From Pseudomonadaceae bacterium (GTDB lineage Bacteria; Pseudomonadota; Gammaproteobacteria; Pseudomonadales; Azotimanducaceae): DNA of 64,000 nucleotides. Shown piece by piece: positions 1 through 9,680 of the stretch. The translations under genes and the position numbers were made by a program. The notes under the pieces were generated by a model that worked only from the letters and a program-made list of their open reading frames with translations, was not told where the DNA came from and made no database searches. Positions within the stretch are counted from its first letter, which is position 1. Every line of letters starts with the position of its first letter. The stretch is from positions 434,001 through 498,000 of the forward strand of contig JANSXA010000002.1 of the NCBI GenBank assembly GCA_024743175.1, in the 5' to 3' direction.

Positions 1-2076
1 GCTGCATTAATTGAATCAGAAGAAAAATTCGAAAAAGTATTCAGCCAGAGCCCGGACGGCATTGTCATCCTGCGCAGCAGTGACGGGGTGGTCACAGATC
101 TTAACGACGCCATCCTGGATCGCAGTGGCTATTCACGAGAAGAAATCATTGGCCAGTCAGTCTACGAGATGCAGCAGTTCATCAGTACCGAAGACATGGC
201 TGCAGCTGCAGAGACGTTAAGTACTGAAGGCATGCTGTCTAACCGTTCAGTTTCGCTCCTTACCAAAGCAGGCGAACAGATACCATCGCTGATATCTGCA
301 ACCATCGTGGAACTGTCCGGCGAGGCCCACATCATGGTCATTGCCAAGGACATCAGCAAACAACGCATAACCGAAGAGCGACTGCGCAGCAGTGAAGAGC
401 GCTTCCGCGGCATTTTCGAGAACGCTCCGATAGGCATCATGCTGGTTGATATGCAGGGTCGTATTTCTCAATCGAACCGCACCGCCGCAGATCTTTTAGC
501 TTACGATGAAAAAGACATGTTCGGCATTCATATTTCCCGCCTGGTGCCCACCGAAGATCGCGCCGGCTTAAAAGAAAAGCTCAATTCGCTGACCGTCAAA
601 GATATCAACACAGACCGCGCTGAGCGTCGCATGATCTGCCGCGATGGCTTGGAAATATGGACAAACTTCCACGTTGTCCTGCAGCAGAACAGCGCTGGCG
701 ACGGCCAGTACTATATTGTTCAGATCGCTGACATTTCAGACATCAAGCGCAGCCAGCAGCGCATGGAACGGATGGCGTTTTATGACACACTGACAGACCT
801 TGCCAATCGACGCCTGTTTCACGAACGTCTGGATCACGCTATTGAGCACAGTCGAAGAACCGAAAGCTCAAGTGCACTGCTGTATCTCGATCTGGACAAT
901 TTCAAGCGTGTTAACGATACCCTTGGACACCAGATCGGCGACCACCTGTTGCGCGAAGTTGCTACCCGACTGCAGCAGTGTGTGCGTGGTGAAGACACTG
1001 TTGGTCGAACCGGCGGCGACGAATTTACAATCCTGCTGGCAGAGATAGGATCACCAACTGACGCCGGCGTTGTCGCGCAGAAAATTCTCAATCACCTGCG
1101 CGAGCCCATACATGTTTCAGGCCACCCGCTGATCGTCACGACAAGTATCGGTATCACCATTATACCGGGCGATTCGGTAGATCCGAACGAGCTTATGCGC
1201 AACGCTGATCTGGCGATGTACAAAGCCAAGGAGCGGGGACGCAACAACTACCAGTTTTACTCTGAAGACCTCAACACCAACGCCGCTATTCGTTTACGCA
1301 CAGAGTATGAAATTCGGCACGCTCTGGAACACGACGAATTCGAACTCTTCTATCAACCAAAAATAGACATCAGCAGCCGTGAAGTTGTTGGTGTCGAAAG
1401 TCTGATTCGCTGGAATCACCCTGATCGAGGTTTACTGGGACCTGACGAGTTTATTGCTGTAGCAGAAGATACTGGCAGCATCATCGACATAGGCACTTGG
1501 GTTATCGAAGAAGCCTGTCGCGCCTGCAAGCAGCTCAGCACAGAACACAATCGCCCGGTTAAGGTGGCAATAAACATTTCACCGCGACAGTTCCGGGACC
1601 CGAACCTGGTGGCCACCATGCGTCGCAGCCTTCGTGAAACCGCCCTTGATGCAAAAAACATTGAAATCGAAATTACCGAGACCATGCTGATGCAGGATGT
1701 TGATGCCGCGCAGATAACTTTACAGCGGCTTTCTGATCTCGGCGTCAGCCTGGCTATCGACGACTTCGGAACCGGCTATTCATCGCTGAATTACCTGAAG
1801 CGTTTCCCGATCAATACGGTGAAGGTCGATCGCAGCTTTGTCATGGATATTCCCTCCAACCCGGACGACATGGCCATTACCCGTGCGGTTATCGCGATGG
1901 CGCATCAGCTGAAAATGGAGGTGGTTGCAGAGGGTGTTGAAACTCAGGAGCAGTTCGATTTTCTTGCCGAGCAGCGATGTGAGTTTGCCCAGGGCTGGTT
2001 ATTCAGCAAAGCGCTGCCACTGGAGCAGGCCAGCGCATTCATGAACGAAGGCAGCGCAAAATTGAACGTCGGGTGA
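1..2076 (+). CDS. PAS-GGDEF-EAL sensory cyclic-di-GMP protein (5' truncated by window edge)
   Basis: Frame is open from base 1 (AALIESEEKFEKVFSQSPDGIVIL...), so the listed start at 88 is internal. PAS repeats, GGDEF (GRTGGDEFTILL) and EAL (GVESLIRWNHP, DDFGTGYSSLNYLKRFPINTVKVDRSFV). Confidence 0.93.
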   Translation, partial: AALIESEEKFEKVFSQSPDGIVILRSSDGVVTDLNDAILDRSGYSREEIIGQSVYEMQQFISTEDMAAAAETLSTEGMLSNRSVSLLTKAGEQIPSLISATIVELSGEAHIMVIAKDISKQRITEERLRSSEERFRGIFENAPIGIMLVDMQGRISQSNRTAADLLAYDEKDMFGIHISRLVPTEDRAGLKEKLNSLTVKDINTDRAERRMICRDGLEIWTNFHVVLQQNSAGDGQYYIVQIADISDIKRSQQRMERMAFYDTLTDLANRRLFHERLDHAIEHSRRTESSSALLYLDLDNFKRVNDTLGHQIGDHLLREVATRLQQCVRGEDTVGRTGGDEFTILLAEIGSPTDAGVVAQKILNHLREPIHVSGHPLIVTTSIGITIIPGDSVDPNELMRNADLAMYKAKERGRNNYQFYSEDLNTNAAIRLRTEYEIRHALEHDEFELFYQPKIDISSREVVGVESLIRWNHPDRGLLGPDEFIAVAEDTGSIIDIGTWVIEEACRACKQLSTEHNRPVKVAINISPRQFRDPNLVATMRRSLRETALDAKNIEIEITETMLMQDVDAAQITLQRLSDLGVSLAIDDFGTGYSSLNYLKRFPINTVKVDRSFVMDIPSNPDDMAITRAVIAMAHQLKMEVVAEGVETQEQFDFLAEQRCEFAQGWLFSKALPLEQASAFMNEGSAKLNVG

Positions 2077-2089
2077 ATTTGACCGCCAG

Positions 2090-3370
2090 TTACTGAATAA
2101 ACCACAAACTCAGTGCTGGAACGTATGTAATGAACCCCAGCGCCACCAGCAGCACCACCATAAACGGCCAGGTTGCAGCATAAAGCTCAAGCAGTGGCTT
2201 GTGGAACCGGTAACTGGCAATAAACAGATTCATGCCCACCGGCGGCGTAAAATACCCAATCTGCATATTCGCAAGAAAGACGATACCCAGATGTACAGGA
2301 TGAATGCCGTAACCTGCTGCAACCGGCAGCAGCAGAGGTACCATAATGACAATCGCAGAGTAAATATCGAGGATTGCACCCAGCGCCAGCAACAGCACAT
2401 TCAGCAGCAGCAGGAACCCTAACGGACTTGAGATATAGGTCTGCATTAATTCAAACAGCTGCTGTGGCACTTCTGCGTCAACAAGAAAATTGGTAAAAGC
2501 CAGAGCTATACCCAGAATCAGCAGAATGCCCCCAACCATGACCATCGACTCAACCATGACCTCAGGCACTTTCCGCAGCGAAACCTCACGATATAAAAAG
2601 ACTTCTACGATCAGCACATAGAATGCTGTGACGGCAGCCGCTTCAGAGACAGCAAAAAAGCCGCTGAATACACCACCAAGCACAACAAAGGGTAGCGGCA
2701 GTTCCCAGCGTGCGTCTTTTATGGCCTGCCAGACATTTGACCGCTTGAAAGGGATTCGCGGAATAACACCGCCACGGTGTTTCCAGAGCGTCCACGCGGT
2801 TAAGAGACCCAACATGAGGAGCAGCGGCCCAATACCGGCAATAAACAGATCAACTATCGTGAAGGGTTCACCAACATCAAGTTGCTGAGCTATTACACCA
2901 TAAAGAATCAGAGGCACAGAAGGCACGAGCAGTAATCCCAGACTGCCGGAAGAAGTCACCAGACCCAAACTGTAGCGTTCGGAAAAACCAGCCTCTTTCA
3001 GGGCCGGGAGTAACAAGGCACCTAACGCAACAATGGTGACGCCTGATGCACCTGTCAGCGCAGTAAAGACCGCGCAGGCGACAAAACCGACCACCGCCAG
3101 ACCGCTGGGAAGAAAGCCAAACATGCTTTGCACCAGGTTCACCAGACGTTTGGAGGTGTTTGCCTCGCTCAGCAGATAACCGCTGAAGGTGAATAGAGGC
3201 AGCGCGACCAGTAAAGGGGTGTCGACAATTCGATAGAGTTCGATCGCGACGATAGCCAGGTCAATGTCAGCACTATAGAAACCCAGCAGCGCAGCGCCCA
3301 GGAGGACAGAAAACAGCGGCGCACCAGCAACCGCTGCCACCACCAGTACGATAATGCCGAACCAGATCAC
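2090..3370 (-). CDS. dctM: TRAP transporter large permease (DctM family)
   Basis: 426 aa, multi-TM, FTALTGASGVTIVALGALLLPALKEAGF and NMQIGYFTPPVGMNLFIASYRF motifs. Confidence 0.93.
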   Translation of the reverse strand: MIWFGIIVLVVAAVAGAPLFSVLLGAALLGFYSADIDLAIVAIELYRIVDTPLLVALPLFTFSGYLLSEANTSKRLVNLVQSMFGFLPSGLAVVGFVACAVFTALTGASGVTIVALGALLLPALKEAGFSERYSLGLVTSSGSLGLLLVPSVPLILYGVIAQQLDVGEPFTIVDLFIAGIGPLLLMLGLLTAWTLWKHRGGVIPRIPFKRSNVWQAIKDARWELPLPFVVLGGVFSGFFAVSEAAAVTAFYVLIVEVFLYREVSLRKVPEVMVESMVMVGGILLILGIALAFTNFLVDAEVPQQLFELMQTYISSPLGFLLLLNVLLLALGAILDIYSAIVIMVPLLLPVAAGYGIHPVHLGIVFLANMQIGYFTPPVGMNLFIASYRFHKPLLELYAATWPFMVVLLVALGFITYVPALSLWFIQ

Positions 3371-3840
3371 ACTTCATCCCTGGCTGGCACGATAGTCAGG
3401 ATGGCATATCGTAATGCCATCACCGCAGCACCAACAGGCATAATGATTTCGCAGAGCCAGGCGGGCACAATGCCAAAAGCGATGGTGCCATCTTCATATT
3501 CAAAACGCACAAACTCAACGCTGTACCAGGCGAAAATCAGTAAAACTAAACAGGTAAACGCGCTGACAAACCGGCTCATGTAGGGTTTGAACTGCGGTGA
3601 GACAAAGCGACTGGCGATGTCGATCCGGATGTGCTCATTGCGCCTCGAGGCTATCATGGCGCCTAACATGGCAACCCACAGAACCACGACGCGTACTGCA
3701 CTGTCTCCCCAGTACAAACCGCTGTCGAAGAAGTTTCTCAGCACAACCTGAGAGGCCGAAAGCAGAATCATTGCCGTGAGTAACAAGGCTAACAACGCTT
3801 CTTCAGCGCGATGAATCAGCCGTAAAGCAGTTTTAACCAC
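3367..3840 (-). CDS. dctQ: TRAP transporter small permease (DctQ family)
   Basis: 4-TM DctQ-like protein (RRNEHIRIDIASRF). Probable GTG start at 3840 overlaps the dctP stop (GTGGTTAA); the listed 3939 start is inside dctP. Confidence 0.85.
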   Translation of the reverse strand: MVKTALRLIHRAEEALLALLLTAMILLSASQVVLRNFFDSGLYWGDSAVRVVVLWVAMLGAMIASRRNEHIRIDIASRFVSPQFKPYMSRFVSAFTCLVLLIFAWYSVEFVRFEYEDGTIAFGIVPAWLCEIIMPVGAAVMALRYAILTIVPARDEV

Positions 3841-4843
3841 CTGATTCGCGGAACTCTTCGAGTAGCGCAACAGTTTTATTGTACATCTCTGTAGAGACAT
3901 AGCCGGTTTCAACGAGGCGGTCTGTTGCCTCGGCAGCAAGACTCAACCATTCCTGCATTTGGGCCTCATTCGGTGCAGCCCATTTGATACCCTGCTTCGC
4001 CAGAGCCTGTTTTGCACTCAGATGATCGCGTCGCGCAGCCTGGTCAGCGCTGTGAACGGCAGCCCGCATTTCTTCCTCGACGATGACCTGTTGTTCGGGT
4101 GTGAGTCGCTTGAACGGCTTTTCCGCCATAGCGGCCAATCCGTAAACATACAATATCGGTAAATCAAGCCCATACTGAACCTGGGTGTGCCACTGCAGAG
4201 CAATAGTGCCGATCGGGGGTGAAGCGATACTGTTGATAAGGCCAGTCTGCAGGCCAGCAAGCACATCTGCTATAGGCAGCGGTATCGGAGAGATATCAAA
4301 TGCCTCGAACGCGCGCAACGAACCTATGTCGTTGTCTGGCGTCCAGACTTTACTCGCCTGCATCTGTGCAACACTTTGAGCAGGCTGCTGACTCATCGGA
4401 TAGGCAAAACCAACCTCGGCAAATCCGAAGCCAACAAATTTTTCCTCGCGCAAGCCCTGCATAAGTTGCTCATCAAGCTTGGCGCGGACGTAATCGATCT
4501 CCTCATCACTTCTGAACATCAGCGGCAGGTTGTACAGGGCGATATCCGGATAATTCTGGACCAGCCCCCCGGAAGTCAGAACCGCACCATGCAGCTGGCC
4601 GACACGCATCTTACGTAAGACAGCTTTATCATCACCCATCACGCCGCCAGGATAGAACTTCATTTTAACTGCGCCGTCAGTACGCTGCTCAATGGCTTTG
4701 CCATGCTTACGCAGGAGCTTCATCCAGCTCGACCCCTCCGGCGATAACGTGGCGATTTTAAGTGTCGCCGCCGCAGCATAAGGTGTGCAGAGCAGAGCGA
4801 AGCTCAAGGTAAAAAAGGTAAAGATACGTCTAGAAATAGTCAT
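3833..4843 (-). CDS. dctP: TRAP transporter substrate-binding protein (DctP family)
   Basis: Signal peptide, LKIATLSPEGSSWMKLLRKHGKAIEQRTDGAVKMKFYPGGVMGDDKAVLRKMRVGQLHGA. Confidence 0.93.
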   Translation of the reverse strand: MTISRRIFTFFTLSFALLCTPYAAAATLKIATLSPEGSSWMKLLRKHGKAIEQRTDGAVKMKFYPGGVMGDDKAVLRKMRVGQLHGAVLTSGGLVQNYPDIALYNLPLMFRSDEEIDYVRAKLDEQLMQGLREEKFVGFGFAEVGFAYPMSQQPAQSVAQMQASKVWTPDNDIGSLRAFEAFDISPIPLPIADVLAGLQTGLINSIASPPIGTIALQWHTQVQYGLDLPILYVYGLAAMAEKPFKRLTPEQQVIVEEEMRAAVHSADQAARRDHLSAKQALAKQGIKWAAPNEAQMQEWLSLAAEATDRLVETGYVSTEMYNKTVALLEEFRESGG

Positions 4844-5693
4844 CAGCTGAATCCAATAGTTGCCGTGCCTGTTCTTTGGCCACGGTATTCATCAATGTAA
4901 GGCCCGGTGCCAGCGCTGGCGCTTCTATCACCTGAGTTAGCAACCTGTCGTGCAGTTCGCGATCAAACACCAGGCGTGCGTATTGTTCCGCATACATCAC
5001 TTTGGCGAGCAGATTTGTGCCGTTAGAGCGTTCAATCGCCTGTTCAAAATGTGCCCTGCCAATCTCCGGTTTACCGCCCATGGCAGGCGGAAACAACGTT
5101 TCAAAAACCCCCAGGTAGAGAAAGACACCGCCACTGTCATAGTCAGGATCAAGCTCCGCTGTACGCGCCATCAGGGCTTTTACCCTTGCCAGTTCAGCAA
5201 TCGCACTGAAATCATCGCTGTTGGCCTGAATCCAGCTTGCCCAGGTTGTACCCAAATCGTACATCGCAGGTACCTGCGCAGTTTTCTGTCGAGCCAGCCA
5301 GTTATCAAACTCAGCAAACGGCCGGCTGTCCAGATTACAGGCGTCTTTCAGTCCATAACATGCTGACGCCAACGCCTGAGTTTTGGCTTTATCATGCAGC
5401 AGCTTCGCCCGCGTCTCGTCACTGACAAACGCCGCAGCATAGGCTGAGTGCAATTTTGCCGACTGCTGCAGCATGAACGCATCCTGCGGAGAGCGTGCAA
5501 CCAGCGAATCCACCAGAATCAGATAAGACGGCGCGCCATCGCGCACCATGGCAAGGTCTTCATTATTCAGGATAGCTGCAGACAGATCTTCTGCAAAACT
5601 CTGGGTAACCGAACCCACCAGTGCGCTGCAGCCGCTCAACGCTGTAGCAGCACACAAGTACAAAATGGCGGTGGGATAGAATTTTAACTTCAT
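4830..5693 (-). CDS. TRAP-associated TatT-like periplasmic/lipoprotein
   Basis: Lipoprotein-type signal (ALSGCSALVG), TatT-like body (DGAPSYLILVDSLVARSPQD), overlaps dctP start. Confidence 0.75.
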   Translation of the reverse strand: MKLKFYPTAILYLCAATALSGCSALVGSVTQSFAEDLSAAILNNEDLAMVRDGAPSYLILVDSLVARSPQDAFMLQQSAKLHSAYAAAFVSDETRAKLLHDKAKTQALASACYGLKDACNLDSRPFAEFDNWLARQKTAQVPAMYDLGTTWASWIQANSDDFSAIAELARVKALMARTAELDPDYDSGGVFLYLGVFETLFPPAMGGKPEIGRAHFEQAIERSNGTNLLAKVMYAEQYARLVFDRELHDRLLTQVIEAPALAPGLTLMNTVAKEQARQLLDSADDYF

Positions 5694-5747
5694 GATAAAA
5701 ACTGGCCAGGACGGCTTACCTGCAGGCAGGCCGTTCGGTTTCCTGAT

Positions 5748-6335
5748 CTATTTACTGAGCGTCTCGAGGTCTTTATACAACATGTCGAATGGTGGTCGTT
5801 TCCGGTATCCGGGTACCGCATACTTTGCCTTAACGATACCGTCACTACCGACAAAAATAATGCCTGGATGTGGTATGCCATAGGCGCGATGCCCTGGTGC
5901 ATAGTCTTCATCAAGCACTCCAAAAGCCAGCACATGTTTTGCGTTCTCGTCCTGCAACAGCGGATACCCAAGGTTTTCGCTGCTGTGAAAATCGGCCAGA
6001 ATTTCCCGACTGTCATACGTCATTGCGGCCACGTTGACCCCTAAAGCGGCAAATTTTTCCTGCCATTGTGCCAGTTGAACCAACTGGTGTTTGCAAAAGG
6101 GTCACCAGTCCGCCGACCGGCTTAAAAACAATAACAAGCCATGATCACCGGATAAAGAAGCAAGATGGTGCTCTACTCCAGCCTGATCTACTGCAGCAAT
6201 GGGCGGCAGCACAGTGCCAACAGACGGCCCCCAGCCTGCGGAGTATTCATCCGCGCTGAGCTGCAGGGAAACCACAGTGAAAAAGATCGCGGTAAGTCTG
6301 AGCAGCCACTGTTGTAAAGGTCCTGAATCAGACAT
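5748..6335 (-). CDS. Candidate selenoprotein: thioredoxin/peroxiredoxin (AhpC/TSA)-like, in-frame TGA at 6104..6102 read as Sec (W-U-P-F-C)
   Basis: ORFs 6102..6377 and 5748..6083 are in the same frame, separated only by one TGA and six codons: ...LLLFLSRSADW-TGA-PFCKHQLVQLAQWQEKFAALGVNV.... ATG at 6335 overlaps the upstream stop (ATGTCTGA). Hairpin follows the TGA. Confidence 0.8.
6071..6087 (-). promoter_or_regulatory. Candidate bacterial SECIS hairpin
   Basis: Minus strand: TGA-CCCTTTTGCAAACA-CCAGTTG-GTT-CAACTGG. Perfect 7-bp stem, 3-nt loop starting with G, loop begins 21 nt after the TGA. Confidence 0.7.
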
Positions 6336-7335
6336 GATCTTTCCCTGTTGTTGAACCCGCTGCGCCATTGGGGTCACTCACTCGACCTATTTGTCCGGTT
6401 TGCATCAGACTGACGTCACGTAAGCCAAGACGATCAACCGCTGCTTCCACCCACCTTGCGATGTGTTTGGGTTTCACATTGAAACAGTCACTGGCAAGAC
6501 GCAGCATACGTTTGTCCATCTTCTCAATCTGCCGATCAATATGAAGCAGCACTATATCGAGCGTCTGTTGCTCTAGGGCTTTGTCGTCTGCTGCGCTCTG
6601 TTGCGCTTCTCCGTGCAATTTCAGCAGCCCGCTGCGCGTGCGCAGGGTATCCGACATCTTCAGTAAGTACCACAACTGGCTCTTACCCTTGTCAGACAGT
6701 CCGGGGCGCAATAGTTCCAATTGATGGGCACATACCTGTACCCGGCGATACAGGTTTTTGCTCTGACTGGGCATGAGCTTTTTTGCATCAGCAAAACAGT
6801 CGTTGGCCAGGCGGTAGCTCTTTTTGTAACTGCGCGCCACCCGCTGACAGAGCAAATCATCATGCAAGTGACGAAATTCAGCGGATTCGCGCCAGAAGTG
6901 GCTGTCCCGCGCAAACAACTCGTTCAATTCATCCCAGCTGAACGGATTTTCCGGGCGTAGCTTGCGTGCGATGGTCAAAATTGCCTGAGCCTCGTGGTCT
7001 TCGCTGGCAACACCAGCCAGACGCATTGCCAGGCGGTGTCCGGACGAGCCATCCGCCAGGCCGCTGGCGGCTTTCTTCAATGTCTTTACATGGTTGACCA
7101 CCTCCGCGGTGGTATCTACCCAGCCAGGTTTCATCAGAGACCACATACTGGCCAGACGACGGCTGTCGCGGGTCAACAGACTCTCGGCATAAACCATGTG
7201 GCCTTCAGCAGGCAGCTCGTCACCCCCATCCGGCGACAAAGAATTGCCTTCACGGGTGTCACATTCCGCCAGATAGCGCAGACAGCGATTATTAATCTGC
7301 AGGCTGTAACTGACCACGTAGTCCGCTAAACGCAC
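6328..7335 (-). CDS. CHAD domain-like protein
   Basis: Listed ORF is extended into antisense of the crotonase; GTG at 7335 with AGAGG-like SD is a better start. CHAD-like repeats (VARSYKKSYRLANDCFADAKKLMPSQSKNLYRRVQVCAHQLELLRPGL). Confidence 0.6.
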   Translation of the reverse strand: MRLADYVVSYSLQINNRCLRYLAECDTREGNSLSPDGGDELPAEGHMVYAESLLTRDSRRLASMWSLMKPGWVDTTAEVVNHVKTLKKAASGLADGSSGHRLAMRLAGVASEDHEAQAILTIARKLRPENPFSWDELNELFARDSHFWRESAEFRHLHDDLLCQRVARSYKKSYRLANDCFADAKKLMPSQSKNLYRRVQVCAHQLELLRPGLSDKGKSQLWYLLKMSDTLRTRSGLLKLHGEAQQSAADDKALEQQTLDIVLLHIDRQIEKMDKRMLRLASDCFNVKPKHIARWVEAAVDRLGLRDVSLMQTGQIGRVSDPNGAAGSTTGKDHV

Positions 7336-7486
7336 AACGCTACCTCTTTGATAAAAAACCGATGCTAGCGGTTTCTCAACACAGAATCGAGGCTTTGCGC
7401 AGCTGCGATAATGCCGTTGAATCGAGCGCACCGCCCACCAGACTGCTAGACTGGCGCCCTGCAAATGGGTTGAGAGAGAGACTTCA

Positions 7487-8266
7487 ATGAGTGATGAACT
7501 GGTTCGAGTGAATAAGCGCAATGGGGTTGCCGTAGCTACATTGAATCGCCCTGATGCTTTGAATGCATTGTCCATGGCGCTGCGCAATGCCATTGCTGAA
7601 ACCTTTGATGAACTGGAAGCCGATCCAGACGTGCAGGTCATTATTCTTACCGGTGCAGGCCGCGCATTTACTGTCGGTCTGGATCTGAAAGAGCTGGGCG
7701 GCGAAAAACCCGCGGATGCCGCCGCCTCAAGCCGCGATCTGAGCGATGCGATTGGGGCGCTCAGCAAACCTGTTATCGGTGCAATCAATGGCTTTGCCAT
7801 CACCGGTGGCTTCGAAATCGCGCTGATGTGCGACTTCCTTATCGCCAGCCCGGATGCCCGCTTTGCAGACACCCACGCACGGGTTGGTGTGGTTCCCGGC
7901 TGGGGGCTGTCACAGCGGCTGCCCAGATTGATAGGCATCAACCGCGCGAAAGAATTAAGCCTAACCGGCAACTACCTGGATGCTGAAACCGCCTGTGCCT
8001 GGGGGCTGGTGAATCGCGTAGTCCCAGCCGAAGAACTACTGCCCACCTGCGAAGCTCTGGCCCGGGATATTGTCAGCACCGATCCCGTCACGCGGGGTGA
8101 GATCCGCAGAATCATGGACGCCGGCTGGGCATCCACTCTGGGCGACGGCCTGGCACTGGAAGACGAAGCCAGTCGCGCCCACTCCAAAAGCCAGGTGCGT
8201 GCAGATAAAGTTGCCCAGCGACGCAAAGATATCCAGGACCGTGGCCGGGTACAGTCCGATGGGTAA
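7487..8266 (+). CDS. Enoyl-CoA hydratase/isomerase (crotonase) family protein
   Basis: LNRPDALNALSMALRNA, AFTVGLDLKEL, GAINGFAITGGFEIALMCD. Confidence 0.93.
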   Translation: MSDELVRVNKRNGVAVATLNRPDALNALSMALRNAIAETFDELEADPDVQVIILTGAGRAFTVGLDLKELGGEKPADAAASSRDLSDAIGALSKPVIGAINGFAITGGFEIALMCDFLIASPDARFADTHARVGVVPGWGLSQRLPRLIGINRAKELSLTGNYLDAETACAWGLVNRVVPAEELLPTCEALARDIVSTDPVTRGEIRRIMDAGWASTLGDGLALEDEASRAHSKSQVRADKVAQRRKDIQDRGRVQSDG

Positions 8267-9650
8267 CAAACTGTTATTTTTTGCCCTTGTCCTGCTGGTT
8301 AGCGCAAAATCACTTTCAGCAGGCCAGATTCAGAGCGCTGACATCTTTGCGCGTCCTGCCGGCGCGGCAGGGATCCATGAAGTAGCCGCCGGTTATCAGG
8401 CGCTGTTCACCTGCTCTGCGCACTTTGTCGCCCAGCGGGCACTGGCAGACATCATTGATGTTGAACTGGTGGATATGGCTCAGTTCAATTTACCTCAGCC
8501 TGAAATCGACGCCCAGAGGCAACTGGTTCGTGCCAGCAATGGCGAAGGCTTTACCGCAGTTGCAGCCTATCGACCCAGTGTCGGCTGCACGCTCCTGCCA
8601 CCGACCTGGACTGAAGCAGATGTGGGTCATTTGCCAAATATTGCGCTGCCAAAAACACCGGCAATGGATTCAGTGGCTTTCCCGATGGGTGACAAAACCA
8701 ATGTGAAGCCAGACCGGCAGGCACGGACACTTCTGAACCAGGCGTTTGATGGCCAGACTTTTGGTGAGGGCACTGTGACCGCAGGCATTGCCATCGTACA
8801 TAAGGGCCAGCTGGTGGCAGAGCAATATCGAGAGGGTTTTGGCATCCACAGTGGATACCGCACCTGGTCCACCGCAAAAAGTATTTCCGCCAGCCTGATC
8901 GGTATTGCTGTGAAGGAGGGCCTGATTGACATCAAGGCGCCAGCAGACATTCCCGAATGGCAGTTTTTCAACGATCCGCGCCAGGCCATTACTTACGAAC
9001 ATTTATTACACATGTCATCCGGCCTCTACAGCCAGGGCGCAAATACAAATGCAATGTATTTCGGCGGTCAGGACGTGATCAGCTCGGCAACCACGACTCA
9101 TCTTGAAGTTGAGCCCAACACCCGATGGAAGTACGCCAACAATGATACTCTGCTGCTACTGCGCGGTCTGCGTGCCTCGCTGAACAATGACCTCGCGTAT
9201 ATGCGCTACCCCTACGACAAACTCTTTCACCGCATTGGTATGTACCACACCCGCATGGAAATGGACCATCAGGGTAATTTCATTGGTTCCAGCCAGGTAT
9301 ATACCACGGCGCGAGATCTGGCCAGATTTGGCCTTTTGTACCTGAACAAAGGCGTTTGGGCAGGCCAGCAGATATTACCCGTTGGTTGGACAGACTATGT
9401 TGCACAAGCTGCTCCGACGCTGCCGAGAAGCCCGGACAAGCGAGGCTACGGTGCCCAGTTCTGGTTGCTGGACAGTCTGCCTGGCATTCCAGCTGGCACC
9501 TATACAACTGCCGGTAACAAAGGTCAGTTTGTGACCATTGTGCCCAGCCAGGACATGGTTATCGTGCGAACCGGCGTTGATCCAAATGGCAAAGCCTGGG
9601 CATTAGATAAGTTTGTGAATGCCGCGATTGAGGTATTTGCAGAGCCGTAA
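8259..9650 (+). CDS. Serine hydrolase, beta-lactamase/class C-like
   Basis: Start ATG 8259 overlaps upstream stop; signal peptide; STAKSISASLIGIAVKEG (SxxK), YANNDT (YxN-like), TAGNKGQ. Confidence 0.88.
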   Translation: MGNKLLFFALVLLVSAKSLSAGQIQSADIFARPAGAAGIHEVAAGYQALFTCSAHFVAQRALADIIDVELVDMAQFNLPQPEIDAQRQLVRASNGEGFTAVAAYRPSVGCTLLPPTWTEADVGHLPNIALPKTPAMDSVAFPMGDKTNVKPDRQARTLLNQAFDGQTFGEGTVTAGIAIVHKGQLVAEQYREGFGIHSGYRTWSTAKSISASLIGIAVKEGLIDIKAPADIPEWQFFNDPRQAITYEHLLHMSSGLYSQGANTNAMYFGGQDVISSATTTHLEVEPNTRWKYANNDTLLLLRGLRASLNNDLAYMRYPYDKLFHRIGMYHTRMEMDHQGNFIGSSQVYTTARDLARFGLLYLNKGVWAGQQILPVGWTDYVAQAAPTLPRSPDKRGYGAQFWLLDSLPGIPAGTYTTAGNKGQFVTIVPSQDMVIVRTGVDPNGKAWALDKFVNAAIEVFAEP

Positions 9651-9680
9651 TACACGTTATCGCGCGACTCTTGGCGCCAA

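Noticed and set aside
7356-7374. AAACCG-N7-CGGTTT inverted repeat between the CHAD-like and crotonase genes
   Set aside because: Single short repeat, expected by chance at this scale; no second copy seen.
7336-7971. N-terminal extension of the 6328..7971 minus ORF
   Set aside because: Antisense to the well-supported crotonase gene and low-complexity; GTG 7335 is a better start.
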